Shown: piece by piece, positions 26,707-35,480 of the stretch
How the letters are laid out: each line of letters begins with the position of its first letter
Position numbering within the stretch: the first letter of the stretch is position 1
NCBI RefSeq assembly: GCF_004327355.1
Contig: NZ_QJUM01000018.1
Span: 1 to 64,000 of the forward strand
Direction: 5' to 3'
DNA: 64,000 nucleotides
Source of the DNA: Phytopseudomonas dryadis
Lineage (GTDB): Bacteria > Pseudomonadota > Gammaproteobacteria > Pseudomonadales > Pseudomonadaceae
Made by a program: the position numbers and the translations under genes
Notes under the pieces: model-generated
The model's input: the letters and a program-made list of their open reading frames with translations, nothing else
What the model was told of the DNA's origin: nothing
Databases searched by the model: none

Positions 26707-27485
26707 GCGGGCCTCCGTTGGCGTTCGGCGAAGACCTGGGCCAGCACCTGTTCACGGGTGGCGATGAAGGCCGGGTCGGATTTCAGGCCGCGGGCGCTGC
26801 CGCCGCTGGCATAGCGTCTGCCGAAGTCCAGGCTCAGGCGTTCGCTGATGCGCCCGGGGTTGGGCGATAGCAGGATCAGGTCGGTGGCCAGGAACACCGC
26901 TTCTTCGATGTCGTGGGTGATCAGGAAGATCGGCTTGCCGGTGCGCTGCCAGACTTGCAGCAGCAGCTCCTGCATCTGTTCGCGGGTGAAGGCGTCGAGG
27001 GCGCCGAAGGGCTCGTCCATCAGCAGCACCTGCGGATCGGCGGCCAGGGCGCGGGCCAGGCCGACACGCTGCTTCTGGCCGCCTGAGAGTTCCCAGGTGC
27101 GCCGCTGGTCGAAGCCGTCCAGATCCACCAGGCTCAGCAGTTCGCGCGCCCGCGCTTCGCGCCGCGCGCGGGGCACACCGGCCAGCTGCAGGCCGAAGGC
27201 GACGTTGTCCAGGACATTCTTCCAGGGCAGCAGGGCGTCGTCCTGGAACACCACGCCACGCTCGGCGCCAGGGCCATGCACCGGCTGCTGGTCGAGGGTG
27301 AGGCGTCCACTGCTGGGCGCGACGAAGCCGGCGATCAGGTTGAGCAGCGTGGTCTTGCCGCTGCCGGAAGGGCCCAGGGCGACCACCAGTTGGTCGGGCC
27401 CCAGGCTCAGGGATATATCGGCCAGCACCGGCTCGGCGGCGCCCGGGTAACGCGCGCCGATGTGCTGCAGTTGCAGGAATGCCAT
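26703..27485 (-). CDS. tauB: Taurine ABC transporter ATP-binding protein
   Basis: The product is 260 aa. Walker [11 protein letters not shown]-loop [20 protein letters not shown], signature [16 protein letters not shown], Walker [14 protein letters not shown] and switch His in [10 protein letters not shown] are all intact. [11 protein letters not shown] and the C-terminal [16 protein letters not shown] follow E. coli TauB closely. It drives uptake of taurine or related sulfonates with TauA and TauC. Confidence 0.93.
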   Translation of the reverse strand: MAFLQLQHIGARYPGAAEPVLADISLSLGPDQLVVALGPSGSGKTTLLNLIAGFVAPSSGRLTLDQQPVHGPGAERGVVFQDDALLPWKNVLDNVAFGLQLAGVPRARREARARELLSLVDLDGFDQRRTWELSGGQKQRVGLARALAADPQVLLMDEPFGALDAFTREQMQELLLQVWQRTGKPIFLITHDIEEAVFLATDLILLSPNPGRISERLSLDFGRRYASGGSARGLKSDPAFIATREQVLAQVFAERQRRPA

Positions 27486-27544
27486 GCTACCTCTCTCGCG
27501 GATGGCGTTCGCCCGCCCGTGCATCACGGGCGGGGCGACGGCGC

Positions 27545-28522
27545 TCAGTCGATGTACTGGTTGCTCACGTAGGGGGCGTAGTCGGGCAGTGCCGCGTCGA
27601 TCTTGCCCTGTTCCTCGAGGAAGCTGGCGGTGGCGGCGATGGCCTCGGTGGTCGGCGCACCCAGCGCGGTTTTCTGCTCGTCTGCCAGGGGGAATACGTT
27701 GCCCTGCAGCAGTAGCGGGATATCGCTGGCCTTGGCCCCGGAAAGCTGCACCAGCTTGTCGATGTTGCCGCTGTCGGCCAGCCAGGCCTGGGGATCCTTG
27801 CGGTAGTCGGCGTAGGCCGCCAGGGTGACCTTGGCGAAGGCGCGGACGACTTCCGGGTGACGTTCGGCGAAGTCCTTGCGCACGATCCAGGCATCGAAGG
27901 TGGGGGCGCCGAGTTCGCCCAGTTGCCCCGAGGTGATCAGCACCTTGCCGTTGGCCTTGGCCACGCCCAGCGCCGGGTCCCAGACGTAGGTGGCGTCGAT
28001 GTCGCCACGCTGCCAGGCCGCGGCGATGGCGGGCGGCGCGAGGTTGAGAATCTGCACCTTGGACGGGTCGATCTGCCAGTGCTTGAGCGCCGCCAGCAGG
28101 CTGTAGTGGCCGGTCGAAACGAAGGGAACCGCGACCTTCTTGCCGACCAGGTCGGCGGGCTGCTCGATACCGCTGCCGTTACGCGCGACCAGGGCCTCGG
28201 CCGCGCCGATCTGCGTGGCGATGAGGAAGGTCTGGATTGGCAACTGGCGAGAAGCGGCCGCGGTCAGGGGGCTGGAACCGAGGTAGCCGATCTGCACGTC
28301 GCCCGACGCCACCGCGGTGATGACCTCGGCGCCGCCGTCGAATTTGCGCCAGTCGATGGTCGCGCCGCTGGCCTTCTCGTAGGCGCCGTCGGCCTGGGCG
28401 ACCTTGGCCGGGTCGACCGTGGTCTGGTAGGCGACGGTGAGGTCGGCGGCGTTGGCGCTCAGCGTGGCGCTGGCCAGCGTCAGCGTGGCCAGCAGGCGGC
28501 GCGGTGAGAAGGTATTGGGCAT
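27545..28522 (-). CDS. tauA: Taurine-binding periplasmic protein
   Basis: The product is 325 aa with a signal peptide ending in SANA-ADLTV. The mature start [19 protein letters not shown], the hinge region [35 protein letters not shown] and [14 protein letters not shown] match TauA. It delivers the sulfonate to TauBC. In many bacteria the operon ends with tauD (dioxygenase), which is absent from this window. Expression is probably induced by sulfur starvation through CysB; I cannot point to a specific site. Confidence 0.92.
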   Translation of the reverse strand: MPNTFSPRRLLATLTLASATLSANAADLTVAYQTTVDPAKVAQADGAYEKASGATIDWRKFDGGAEVITAVASGDVQIGYLGSSPLTAAASRQLPIQTFLIATQIGAAEALVARNGSGIEQPADLVGKKVAVPFVSTGHYSLLAALKHWQIDPSKVQILNLAPPAIAAAWQRGDIDATYVWDPALGVAKANGKVLITSGQLGELGAPTFDAWIVRKDFAERHPEVVRAFAKVTLAAYADYRKDPQAWLADSGNIDKLVQLSGAKASDIPLLLQGNVFPLADEQKTALGAPTTEAIAATASFLEEQGKIDAALPDYAPYVSNQYID

Positions 28523-28773
28523 GGCGGCTCCTGGAAAAGGGGGATCTGGATCGATCTGGGATGGAACGGTTGGTACAAGCTAATCGATCTAAAAAATCTC
28601 TAATAAATAATATTTAGGAATTAGCATATGTGAGTCTTCATCGGCGCTCGGCACGGGCGACGGCCGCTGCAACGCACCGGGCGAGGACTGAACCACCCTG
28701 GCTTGATCTGTGTCACAGCACGGTCACCGGAGTTTTCTAGACTCGGTTCAAGATCGGAGAAAGGAGAAGAGAG

Positions 28774-28860
28774 ATGGACGATTATCAGGAAGAGTTGCTC
28801 GAGTCCCGTGCCTTCGAGCAGGACATCGCCGAACAGGCCGAAGACGCGACCGAGCTCTGA
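28774..28860 (+). CDS. 28-residue acidic small protein
   Basis: A strong AAGGAGAAG site precedes the ATG at the usual distance, and the ORF encodes 28 residues starting MDDYQEELLESRAFEQDI and ending ATEL, then TGA. Eleven residues are Asp or Glu, and the pattern fits one amphipathic helix. A TAGACT -10-like box with an upstream GTCACA lies 30-60 bp before it. No function is known to me. I rate it a real gene because of the ribosome binding site and the promoter-like spacing. Confidence 0.6.
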   Translation: MDDYQEELLESRAFEQDIAEQAEDATEL

Positions 28861-28913
28861 GGGTTGGCAGCAAACAGCCTTCACCGTGCATCCCGTGCTC
28901 GGATTGCGAGCCC

Positions 28914-29005
28914 GTTTAGGCGCTGCGCCTTCGTGGCGATTGGTGGCCATACCACGGAACCTGTTGAATGAGCGCAACCGCATCGCCCCGGGGCGGGGCT
29001 CCTAC
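28914..29005. repeat. GTAGGAGC-family palindrome, copy 4 (diverged)
   Basis: The left arm is diverged (GTTTAGGCGCTGCGCC) while the GGTGGCCATACC centre and GGGGCTCCTAC right end are kept. Confidence 0.7.
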
Positions 29006-29182
29006 AATGGAAATCGGCTTTGCACGCCGACAATCGGGCGCTATCTGAAATCTGTTTTCCAATAGATCAGTGGATTGCTCGGTGGGGGTGGCTGCGGCAG
29101 CGATGCTGGCAGCCAAGTGTGCATCGACTGGGCTTCAGCCCGGCTGAGCGTGAAGGCTGCATCGGCAACATGAGCAAAAGCA

Positions 29183-29215
29183 GAAGGCCCGGCGCTTGCG
29201 CGTCGGGCCTTCTTG
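29183..29215 (-). terminator. Intrinsic terminator of the metal-uptake operon
   Basis: Read leftward, GAAGGCCCGACGCGC-loop-GCGCCGGGCCTTC forms a stable stem ending in TGCTTTTGC, immediately after the last gene of the operon. Confidence 0.8.
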
Positions 29216-29216
29216 T

Positions 29217-30107
29217 TTACTGCACCAGGGCCTCGAGCAACTGGCCGACATTGCCTTCCAGTTCCGTCAGCGGGTCGTCGCTGTCGGTTTCCAGCACCAG
29301 CAGGGGGATGCCGGCGGCCTTGACCGCGTCCTGTACCGGTTGTGCGGGCTGGCGGTGGTGCAGCACCAGGGCGACGTCGTCGTCCTGCAGCGCGCTGGTC
29401 AGGGCGTGCAGGGACTCGGCGTCCCACTCGCGGTCGTCACGGTCGTCGCTGCCGATCAGGTCGAGGTTGAGGCCGCTGACCAGGTAATCGAGGCGGTTGG
29501 ACAGGCTGAACACCGACAGGTTATCGGCCTTGGCCAGTTGCGCTTCGCTGTGGGCATTGAGCTTGAGCAGGCGCTGTTTCAGCCGGGCCAGGTTCTGTTC
29601 GACCCGGGGCTTGGCCTCCGGTGCCAGGCGCACCAGGTCGGCGGCCATCACATCGGCCATGCGTCCCATGTTGTTGATGGCCAGCCAGGGGTGGCTGGCC
29701 AGGACGTTGTCGTCGGCGCTTTCCGCCTGGGTGGCGATACCGGGCAGGGCACCATCCACCGGGCGCGCGGCGTCGATCTCGACGATGCGGATGTTGCTGC
29801 GCCGCGCCATCGGATAGAGCGGATCGTCCGCCCACAGCGAACGCAGGGCGATCACCGCGTCGGCCTTGGCCGCGGCCTTCTGCAGCGACGCGGCGCCACG
29901 GCCGGCGAAATAGGAGATCTGCCGGCTGGCGGGCAGGTTGGCTGGCGCCGCGCGTTCGATACGCACCTCGGTACCCTCGAGCAGAGCGCTGCCCAGGCCG
30001 AAGGTGATGGGCTGCGACACCAGTACGCTGGTGTCGCCCGTGGCCAGGGCCAGGCCGGGCAGGCCGAGCAGCAGGGCGAGGCCGATATGGCGCAGTGTGT
30101 GGGTCAT
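29217..30107 (-). CDS. Second ZnuA-like binding protein, with most metal ligands lost
   Basis: The product is 296 aa with a signal peptide (ending LALA). The fold pattern of cluster A-I metal-binding proteins is visible, with a long linking helix (LARLKQRLLKLNAHSEAQL) and a final LETDSDDPLTELEGNV. The family normally has NPHxYEP, a second His, a third His in a THxAF/Y segment, and Asp/Glu. Here only ASHPWLA keeps a His at its expected place; NPH and the third site are absent, while a DDRDDREWD loop and VLHHRQP are present. It overlaps the permease gene (ATGA). It may bind metal differently or act as a chaperone. Confidence 0.75.
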   Translation of the reverse strand: MTHTLRHIGLALLLGLPGLALATGDTSVLVSQPITFGLGSALLEGTEVRIERAAPANLPASRQISYFAGRGAASLQKAAAKADAVIALRSLWADDPLYPMARRSNIRIVEIDAARPVDGALPGIATQAESADDNVLASHPWLAINNMGRMADVMAADLVRLAPEAKPRVEQNLARLKQRLLKLNAHSEAQLAKADNLSVFSLSNRLDYLVSGLNLDLIGSDDRDDREWDAESLHALTSALQDDDVALVLHHRQPAQPVQDAVKAAGIPLLVLETDSDDPLTELEGNVGQLLEALVQ

Positions 30108-31006
30108 CCCAGGTTCCCTTTCAAGCTTGGTACGGTACCGCGGGCGATGGCGGCGAGGGCGAAGGCGAAGCCGGCGACCAGAATGATCGCGGCGCCGGAG
30201 GGGATCGGCAGATCCAGCACGATGGGCATGAGGATGCCGACCAGGGTGCTGACGGTGGCGATCAGCGCCGACAGCCAGAAGAAGCCCTTGAGCGACTGGC
30301 TGAGCAGGCGCGCGGCGGCGGCCGGGATCACCAGCAGGGCGCCGACCAGAATGGCGCCGATGACCTTGACCGCGGCCACGGTGATCAGCGTCACCAGGAT
30401 CACGAACAGGTAATCCAGGGTCTTCACCGCCACACCGCGCACGGCGGCCAGTTGCGGGTTGAAGCTGGCCAGCATGATGCGGTTGTACAGCGGCAGGGCC
30501 AGGCCCATGACCAGCGCCCCGACCACCAGCAACACCAGCAGGTCAGTGCCGTTGACCGTCAGCACCGAGCCGAACAGCACGTTTTCCAGAATGTGCACGT
30601 TGATCCGCCCAGCGAGAATCAACAGCAGGCTGGCGCCCATGGCCAGCGACACCGAGAGGAACACACCGATCAGCGTATCCGGGGCCAGGCCGGTGCGGTT
30701 GCGCAGGTAGTTGAGCAGGATGCCGAACAGCAGGGCATAGCCGAACAGCGCGCCGTAAGGACCGGTGTAGGGTTCGCCGAGGAGGATGCCGATGGCCACG
30801 CCGGTGAGCGCGGCATGGCCCACCGCTTCGGAGAAGAAGGCGAAGCGTTTGACCACCACCAGGGTGCCGAGGCCGCCGAGCACCGGGCCGATCAGCACGC
30901 CGGCCAGCAGCGCGTTGATGACGAAGCCGTAGGCCAGGGCCTCCGGCAGGTAGCCGGCCGAGGCCCAGCCCTGGATCATCAGGCGGAACTGTTCGTAGTC
31001 GATCAT
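30104..31006 (-). CDS. Metal (zinc/manganese-type) ABC transporter permease
   Basis: The product is 300 aa with eight or nine membrane segments. VVVKRFAFFSEAVGHAALTG and VKVIGAILVGALLVIPAAAA are signatures of ZnuB/MntB-type permeases. It starts with MIDYEQFRLMIQ and is coupled to the ATPase gene by an ATGA overlap. Which metal is carried cannot be told from the sequence. Confidence 0.9.
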   Translation of the reverse strand: MIDYEQFRLMIQGWASAGYLPEALAYGFVINALLAGVLIGPVLGGLGTLVVVKRFAFFSEAVGHAALTGVAIGILLGEPYTGPYGALFGYALLFGILLNYLRNRTGLAPDTLIGVFLSVSLAMGASLLLILAGRINVHILENVLFGSVLTVNGTDLLVLLVVGALVMGLALPLYNRIMLASFNPQLAAVRGVAVKTLDYLFVILVTLITVAAVKVIGAILVGALLVIPAAAARLLSQSLKGFFWLSALIATVSTLVGILMPIVLDLPIPSGAAIILVAGFAFALAAIARGTVPSLKGNLG

Positions 31007-31773
31007 GGCTGGAGCGTCTCCGCGCTGCGGGGATGGGTGGAGAACAGGCCGAGCAGGCGTTCCGGGGTCAGCGCCTCGGCGGGCGGGGCGTCGAACAGCA
31101 CGCGGCGGCTGAGCCCGGTGACCCGGTCGGCCAGGCGCTTGACCGCCGCCAGGTCGTGTTCGATCCACAGCACGCTGACACCGGCCCGGCGCCAGTCGCC
31201 GAGCAGGCGCTCGAAGACCTGGATGCCGGCCTCGTCGAGGGCCGACATGGGCTCGTCCAGCACCAGCAGCTGTGGTTCGGGAATCAGGCCCTGGGCCAGC
31301 AGCACGCGCTGGCGTTCGCCGCCGGACAGGGCGCCCATGCGGCGCTTGCGCTTGGCCTGCATGCCGACCCGCCCGAGGGCGTCGTCGATGGCCCTGGCGT
31401 AGTGCCGCGACAGGCCGAGAAAGGCCGGGCGCCGCTGGCACATGGCGGCCATGAAGTCGTCCACGGTCATCGGCAGGCCACGGTCGAACTCCAGCGCCTG
31501 GGGCACGTAGCCGATGGTGCCGACCGCGCCGGGCCAGTTCAGGCTGAGCTTGCCCTGGTGCGGCATCTGCCCGAGCAGGGTCTTGATCAGCGAGCTCTTG
31601 CCGCCGCCATTGGGGCCGACCAGGGCGTGGACGCTGCCCGGGCGCACCTGGAAGCTGACGTTCTCGAGGATCTGCGTGCGGCCCAGCACCAGGCCGACCT
31701 GCTCGAAGTCGATGGTCGGGCCGATGGCCGCTGGCGCCTGGTGCCCGGCGCCGAGGTGTTCGGCGGCGGTCAT
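31003..31773 (-). CDS. Metal ABC transporter ATP-binding protein
   Basis: The product is 256 aa. Walker A GPNGGGKSSLIKTLLG, Q-loop IGYVPQ, signature LSGGERQRVLLAQGL, Walker B LLVLDEPMSALD and switch His in WIEHDL mark a ZnuC/MntA-type ATPase. It partners the permease encoded directly downstream. Its start overlaps the binding-protein stop. Confidence 0.92.
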   Translation of the reverse strand: MTAAEHLGAGHQAPAAIGPTIDFEQVGLVLGRTQILENVSFQVRPGSVHALVGPNGGGKSSLIKTLLGQMPHQGKLSLNWPGAVGTIGYVPQALEFDRGLPMTVDDFMAAMCQRRPAFLGLSRHYARAIDDALGRVGMQAKRKRRMGALSGGERQRVLLAQGLIPEPQLLVLDEPMSALDEAGIQVFERLLGDWRRAGVSVLWIEHDLAAVKRLADRVTGLSRRVLFDAPPAEALTPERLLGLFSTHPRSAETLQP

Positions 31774-32714
31774 TGGCCGCCTTCCTGGATGGCGCGTACC
31801 ACGGTGTTCATGTTGTTGGTCATTTCCTTCTCATACTTCTCGGCGCTGTACTCGCCGTAGGAAATATGCGACAGCGGGTACAGCTTGACCCCGGACTCGC
31901 GCTGGATGGTGTCCACGTAGGTGGAGGGGAAGTCCAGCTCGGAGAAGATCACCTTGACGTCCAGCGCCCGCAACTGGTCGATGGTCTTCTTCAACTGGCT
32001 GGGGCTCGGCTCGATACCGTGGGCCGGCTCCACCACGGCGGTGACTTCCAGGCCGAATTCGCGCAGCAGGTAGTCATAGGCGGCATGCACCGTGGCCACC
32101 CGCAGGTCGGCGTTGGGTGCCTCGGTCAGTTGCGCCAGGGCGTCGGCGCGCATCTGCCGCAGACGCTTGCCGTAGGCCCGGGCGTTCTGCGTGTAGAGCT
32201 TGGCGTTGGCCGGGTCGAGCTTGCCCAGCTCGCGGGCGATGTTGTTGACCTGGGCGATGGAGGCGCTGATCGACAGGAAGGTGTGCGGGTTGACCACCTT
32301 GCCCGCGCCGCGGGCGGCGATGCCGGTGGCGGCCAGCAGCGGCACGTTGGCGTTGGCTTCGATGACCGCGATGTCCGGCTTCTCGCTGGCGGCGATCATG
32401 CGGTCGGCGAAATCGTCGTGGCCGACGCCGTTGAGCACCACCACATCCAGCGAGCCGATGCGCTTGATGTCTTCCGAGCGCGGCTCGTAGGCATGCGGGT
32501 TGAAGCCGGCCGGAATCAGCGGCACCACCTCGGCCCTGTCACCGACGATGTTGCTCACATAGCTGTAGTAAGGGTGCAGGGTGATGCCGATGCGCAGGCG
32601 CTTGGCGTCGGCGGCGCTGGCGGCACCGACGACGAGCAGCGTCAGCAGGGCGATGGACAGGCGTGCCAGGCGCGAACGGGCGCTGAACAGGCGGGCAAGG
32701 CGGGAGATGGGCAT
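31770..32714 (-). CDS. Metal-binding periplasmic protein (cluster A-I)
   Basis: The product is 314 aa with a signal peptide ending GAASA. Expected ligands are present: His in FNPHAYEPRSEDI, His in VNPHTFLS, His in VHAAYDYLLREFG and Glu/Asp in SELDFPSTYVDT. No long His-rich loop is seen, unlike many ZnuA. It captures a divalent metal for the ABC transporter. A 36-bp gap separates it from the upstream gene, the only non-overlapping junction in this operon. Confidence 0.9.
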   Translation of the reverse strand: MPISRLARLFSARSRLARLSIALLTLLVVGAASAADAKRLRIGITLHPYYSYVSNIVGDRAEVVPLIPAGFNPHAYEPRSEDIKRIGSLDVVVLNGVGHDDFADRMIAASEKPDIAVIEANANVPLLAATGIAARGAGKVVNPHTFLSISASIAQVNNIARELGKLDPANAKLYTQNARAYGKRLRQMRADALAQLTEAPNADLRVATVHAAYDYLLREFGLEVTAVVEPAHGIEPSPSQLKKTIDQLRALDVKVIFSELDFPSTYVDTIQRESGVKLYPLSHISYGEYSAEKYEKEMTNNMNTVVRAIQEGGQ

Positions 32715-32750
32715 TGGCGGGCAGTCTTCTGTCGGGTGAATCGGAGGCGA

Positions 32751-33332
32751 TCAATGCCGGTGTTGCCGGGTAACGCCTGCGTCGTACTGGGAGGCGATCT
32801 GCTGCCATCCTGCGTCGATCAGGCTCTGTGCATCGAGCCCGGCGGGTGGGCCTGGATCGCTATCGCGGTTGAGCCAGATATCGGCCTGGGGGGCCGCGGC
32901 GTCGGCGGCGTCGAGCAGCATGACGAAGGAGCCGGCCACCGCAGGCGCCTGGCTGGCGCCGAAATAGGCCGGCGTGCCGCTGGGCTGCAGCAGGTGCCAG
33001 CGATGCTGGCCACGGTTGATCGCGCTGGCGTCGTCGGCGAAGGGCGGGAAGCCCTCCGCGGCCAGCTCTTCGGGCGCCAGCAGGGTCTGCTCTTCGTCGC
33101 GGCGCGCCTGGATCTCGTCGAAGGCGACGCGCAGGTCGGCATAGATGCCCTGTTCGGCGGCGCTGAGATCCCGGCGGGCATCGATCTGGTGGCTTTCGAC
33201 GCTGGCCACCGTCTCGCTTTCGCCGTGCCAGGCCACCACCGAGCCGGCCGCCAGCAGGATGCCCAGGCACAGCAGCAGGACGTAGAGGGTTTCGTGGCCG
33301 GCACCGGCGGGGCGTACGACCTGAACCGTCAT
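32751..33332 (-). CDS. Membrane-anchored protein of unknown function (DUF6162-like)
   Basis: The product is 193 aa. One membrane segment at about residues 15-35 (ETLYVLLLCLGILLAAGSVV) is followed by a periplasmic domain with a helix rich in Glu and Arg, then a beta-rich part (RWHLLQPSGTPAYFG, SFVMLLDAADAA, ADIWLNRDS) and a His-rich end TRQHRH. I recall this type beside metal ABC genes in pseudomonads but know no function. It is coupled to both neighbours, so a role in metal handling is inferred. Confidence 0.65.
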   Translation of the reverse strand: MTVQVVRPAGAGHETLYVLLLCLGILLAAGSVVAWHGESETVASVESHQIDARRDLSAAEQGIYADLRVAFDEIQARRDEEQTLLAPEELAAEGFPPFADDASAINRGQHRWHLLQPSGTPAYFGASQAPAVAGSFVMLLDAADAAAPQADIWLNRDSDPGPPAGLDAQSLIDAGWQQIASQYDAGVTRQHRH

Positions 33333-33661
33333 GGGGCCTCGATTTCCGTGTGGTCGATTTCGACGATATGACCGGGGCCGGCATCGAACAGCACGTAGAA
33401 CTCGCCATCGGGGCGTTTGAAGGTCATGGTCGAATCCTCGGCCAGCTTGCCCGGCACCAGGATGCTCTCGTCGTAGCCGATCACGTCCAGGGTCACACCG
33501 GGGGCGCCGCTGCCGTCGGAGAAACCGCCGGTGCAGCGGATATGCTGGTCGTCGACGTCTTCGCACTGGCACATCGGGTTGTGCGCCAGGGCCGCGCCGC
33601 TGAGCGACAACAGCACGCTGGCCGTAGCCAGGCGTAGGGACTTGCGGGTGGGGTCGATCAT
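33329..33661 (-). CDS. Small periplasmic protein with mature N-terminal His and CxC motif
   Basis: The product is 110 aa. A clear signal peptide ends SGAALA, so the mature protein should start HNPMCQCEDVDDQHIRC, which packs His, Met and Cys residues suited to metal binding. The rest is a beta-sandwich pattern with GVTLDVIGYDES, TFKRPDGEFYVLFDAGPGH and VEIDHTEIEAP, like carboxypeptidase-regulatory or transthyretin-like domains. It lies inside the metal operon with ATGA overlaps on both sides. A metallochaperone is a reasonable guess. Confidence 0.65.
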   Translation of the reverse strand: MIDPTRKSLRLATASVLLSLSGAALAHNPMCQCEDVDDQHIRCTGGFSDGSGAPGVTLDVIGYDESILVPGKLAEDSTMTFKRPDGEFYVLFDAGPGHIVEIDHTEIEAP

Positions 33662-34203
33662 GGTTTGCCTCCTTGTTGTCTCTTCAGCCAGGCGACGGTC
33701 GAGGGGGATGCCTGTTGCAGCGGGATGGCGGCCTGGTGCATGGAGCCGTCCCAGCCCTCCATGGTGATCCACAGTTCGGCATCGGGTTTGGTACGGGGCG
33801 GTAACGGCACGGTCGCGCCCATGCGGTAGGCGCTGCCGAAGAAGATCGCGCCGGCGGCGCGCAGGCTGCGCGGCTTGCCGATACGCAGGTAGGTGGCCTT
33901 GACCTGGCCGGCGCAGGCCTGGCACAGGGCGGCGTTGAAGCTCTTCATATAGCCGGCCGGGCCATCGAGGGTCGGCGGCTCGGCGCGGAATTCCGCCAGC
34001 CGCAGCGACCAGGGGCCGACCACGACCTCGCCGGCTTCGCGCTCGCCCAGGCCGCTGGTGCCGCGGAACAGGGCGACGTCCTTGAAGTACTTGGGCATGA
34101 ACGCCAGCGGGATGATCACCAGCAGGATGTTGATGTGGAAGCGCCACTTGTACCACAGGCGGCTCAGGCTGGATGACGGCTGCGCTGCGACTGCCTTGCT
34201 CAT
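33658..34203 (-). CDS. Single-span membrane protein with CxxC motif, unknown function
   Basis: The product is 181 aa. One membrane segment (about residues 22-40, FHINILLVIIPLAFMPKYF) precedes a periplasmic domain with GPWSLRLAEFRAEPP, a CQACAGQ motif (CxxC) and WITMEGWDGSMHQAAIPL. The CxxC could bind metal, heme or undergo redox chemistry. No family is recognised. It is translationally coupled to the PepSY gene before it and to the small periplasmic protein after it. Confidence 0.6.
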   Translation of the reverse strand: MSKAVAAQPSSSLSRLWYKWRFHINILLVIIPLAFMPKYFKDVALFRGTSGLGEREAGEVVVGPWSLRLAEFRAEPPTLDGPAGYMKSFNAALCQACAGQVKATYLRIGKPRSLRAAGAIFFGSAYRMGATVPLPPRTKPDAELWITMEGWDGSMHQAAIPLQQASPSTVAWLKRQQGGKP

Positions 34204-35411
34204 GCGTTGGCCTCCGCGTTGTTCTTGACCCGGGTGGCCGGCAGGGCCCGGGTATCCTCGTCACGGCGACTGCGGGCCGGTTTCTTGAGTGCCTTGGCGG
34301 TGGCCTGGGCGGTGCGCTTGCTCCAGATCAGCAGGCCGCTGAGCACCATCATGCTGAGAATCAGGCCGAAGAAGAACCAGATCAGCTTGATCCAGATGCC
34401 GCCGAAGTCGCCGGTGTGCAAGGGCCGCATCGACTCGGTGACGAACTCCAGCCTGGAGCGGTCCTCGAGCAGGCGCTGGTGCTCGACTGCGCCGGTGTAG
34501 GGGTTGATCGAGGCGCTCTGGAACATCAGCGGGTACCAGCCCCGGCCGCCGACCGAGATGTGATCGTAGGCGTTGCTCGGCAGGCTGGCGAAGCTCACGT
34601 CGAGGCTGGGCACCTTGTCGATGGCGATGCTGGCGGCCTCGTCCAGGCCGATCATCGGGATCGGCTCGCCGGGCCGGGTGATGGGCACGTCCTCGCGGGC
34701 GACCACGGCCGGCACCCCGGCGGTGGAGATGGAAATCTGGTTGTCGAAGAGGATCGCCTGGATCAGGAACCAGATGCCGGTGATGGAAATCACCGCGATG
34801 AACCAGATCGACCAGATGCCGCTCAGGCGATGGAAGTCGCCCCAGAAGATCCGGGCGCCCTGGTTGAAGCGCAATTTCGGCTTGAAGAAGCCCTTCCAGA
34901 ATTTCTTGTAGACCACCAGGCCGGTGACCAGCGAGGCCAGCATCGGCAGGCCCATCAGCGACACCAGGTACCAGCCCCAGCTGAAGCCGTTGGTGAAGGG
35001 CACCAGCCACCAGCCATGCAGGGCCCGGGTGAACTGACGGAAGTCGAATTGCGGGCTGACGCCCTGGATGACCCCGGTATAGGGGTTGACGTACAGCGTC
35101 GGCGTGCTGCCGTCCGGGTAGCTGACCCGGGCGGTCAGGGCGAAGTGCGACTCGTCCGGGCGGCTGATGGACTGCACGATGATCTGCGGCTCGGCCTCGT
35201 TGATCGCCGCCAGCACCTCGCCGAAGGTCAGCAGCTCGGCATCGCTGGACGGCTTCGAGGCGCGCACGTCCGGGTTGGCCAGCCAGACGATCTCCTGGCT
35301 GACCACGGCCAGGGTGCCGGTGACGCAGACGATCAGCACGAAGAACCAGATGGGCAGGGCCAGCCAGCTATGGACGAGGAACCAGATTTTCGAGCGGGAC
35401 TTCTTGGACAT
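34200..35411 (-). CDS. PepSY-associated transmembrane protein (PiuB-like)
   Basis: The product is 403 aa, with four membrane segments: one near residues 12-35 (HSWLALPIWFFVLIVCVTG), two around 145-220 with conserved His (RALHGWWLVPF, GDFHRLSGIWS), and one near 355-378. The periplasmic parts are PepSY-like (GEVLAAINEAEPQI, ALTARVSYPDG). Members of this family include iron-regulated reductase-like proteins that may transfer electrons through b-type hemes. It is the first gene of the metal operon, which suggests a reduction step before or during uptake. Confidence 0.82.
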   Translation of the reverse strand: MSKKSRSKIWFLVHSWLALPIWFFVLIVCVTGTLAVVSQEIVWLANPDVRASKPSSDAELLTFGEVLAAINEAEPQIIVQSISRPDESHFALTARVSYPDGSTPTLYVNPYTGVIQGVSPQFDFRQFTRALHGWWLVPFTNGFSWGWYLVSLMGLPMLASLVTGLVVYKKFWKGFFKPKLRFNQGARIFWGDFHRLSGIWSIWFIAVISITGIWFLIQAILFDNQISISTAGVPAVVAREDVPITRPGEPIPMIGLDEAASIAIDKVPSLDVSFASLPSNAYDHISVGGRGWYPLMFQSASINPYTGAVEHQRLLEDRSRLEFVTESMRPLHTGDFGGIWIKLIWFFFGLILSMMVLSGLLIWSKRTAQATAKALKKPARSRRDEDTRALPATRVKNNAEANA

Positions 35412-35480
35412 TGAATATCGGTCTTGTTTGCAGGGCGTGGTCGCCGCCGGGCGGCGAAAATGCGCTCTTTATGAACGGAC

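Larger units (their letters stand above)
28861..29216. other. 356-bp gap with a palindromic repeat and a terminator
   Basis: It contains the GTAGG-family copy at 28914-29005 and a terminator at 29183-29215. Between them (29010-29180) I see no supported gene. Confidence 0.6.
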
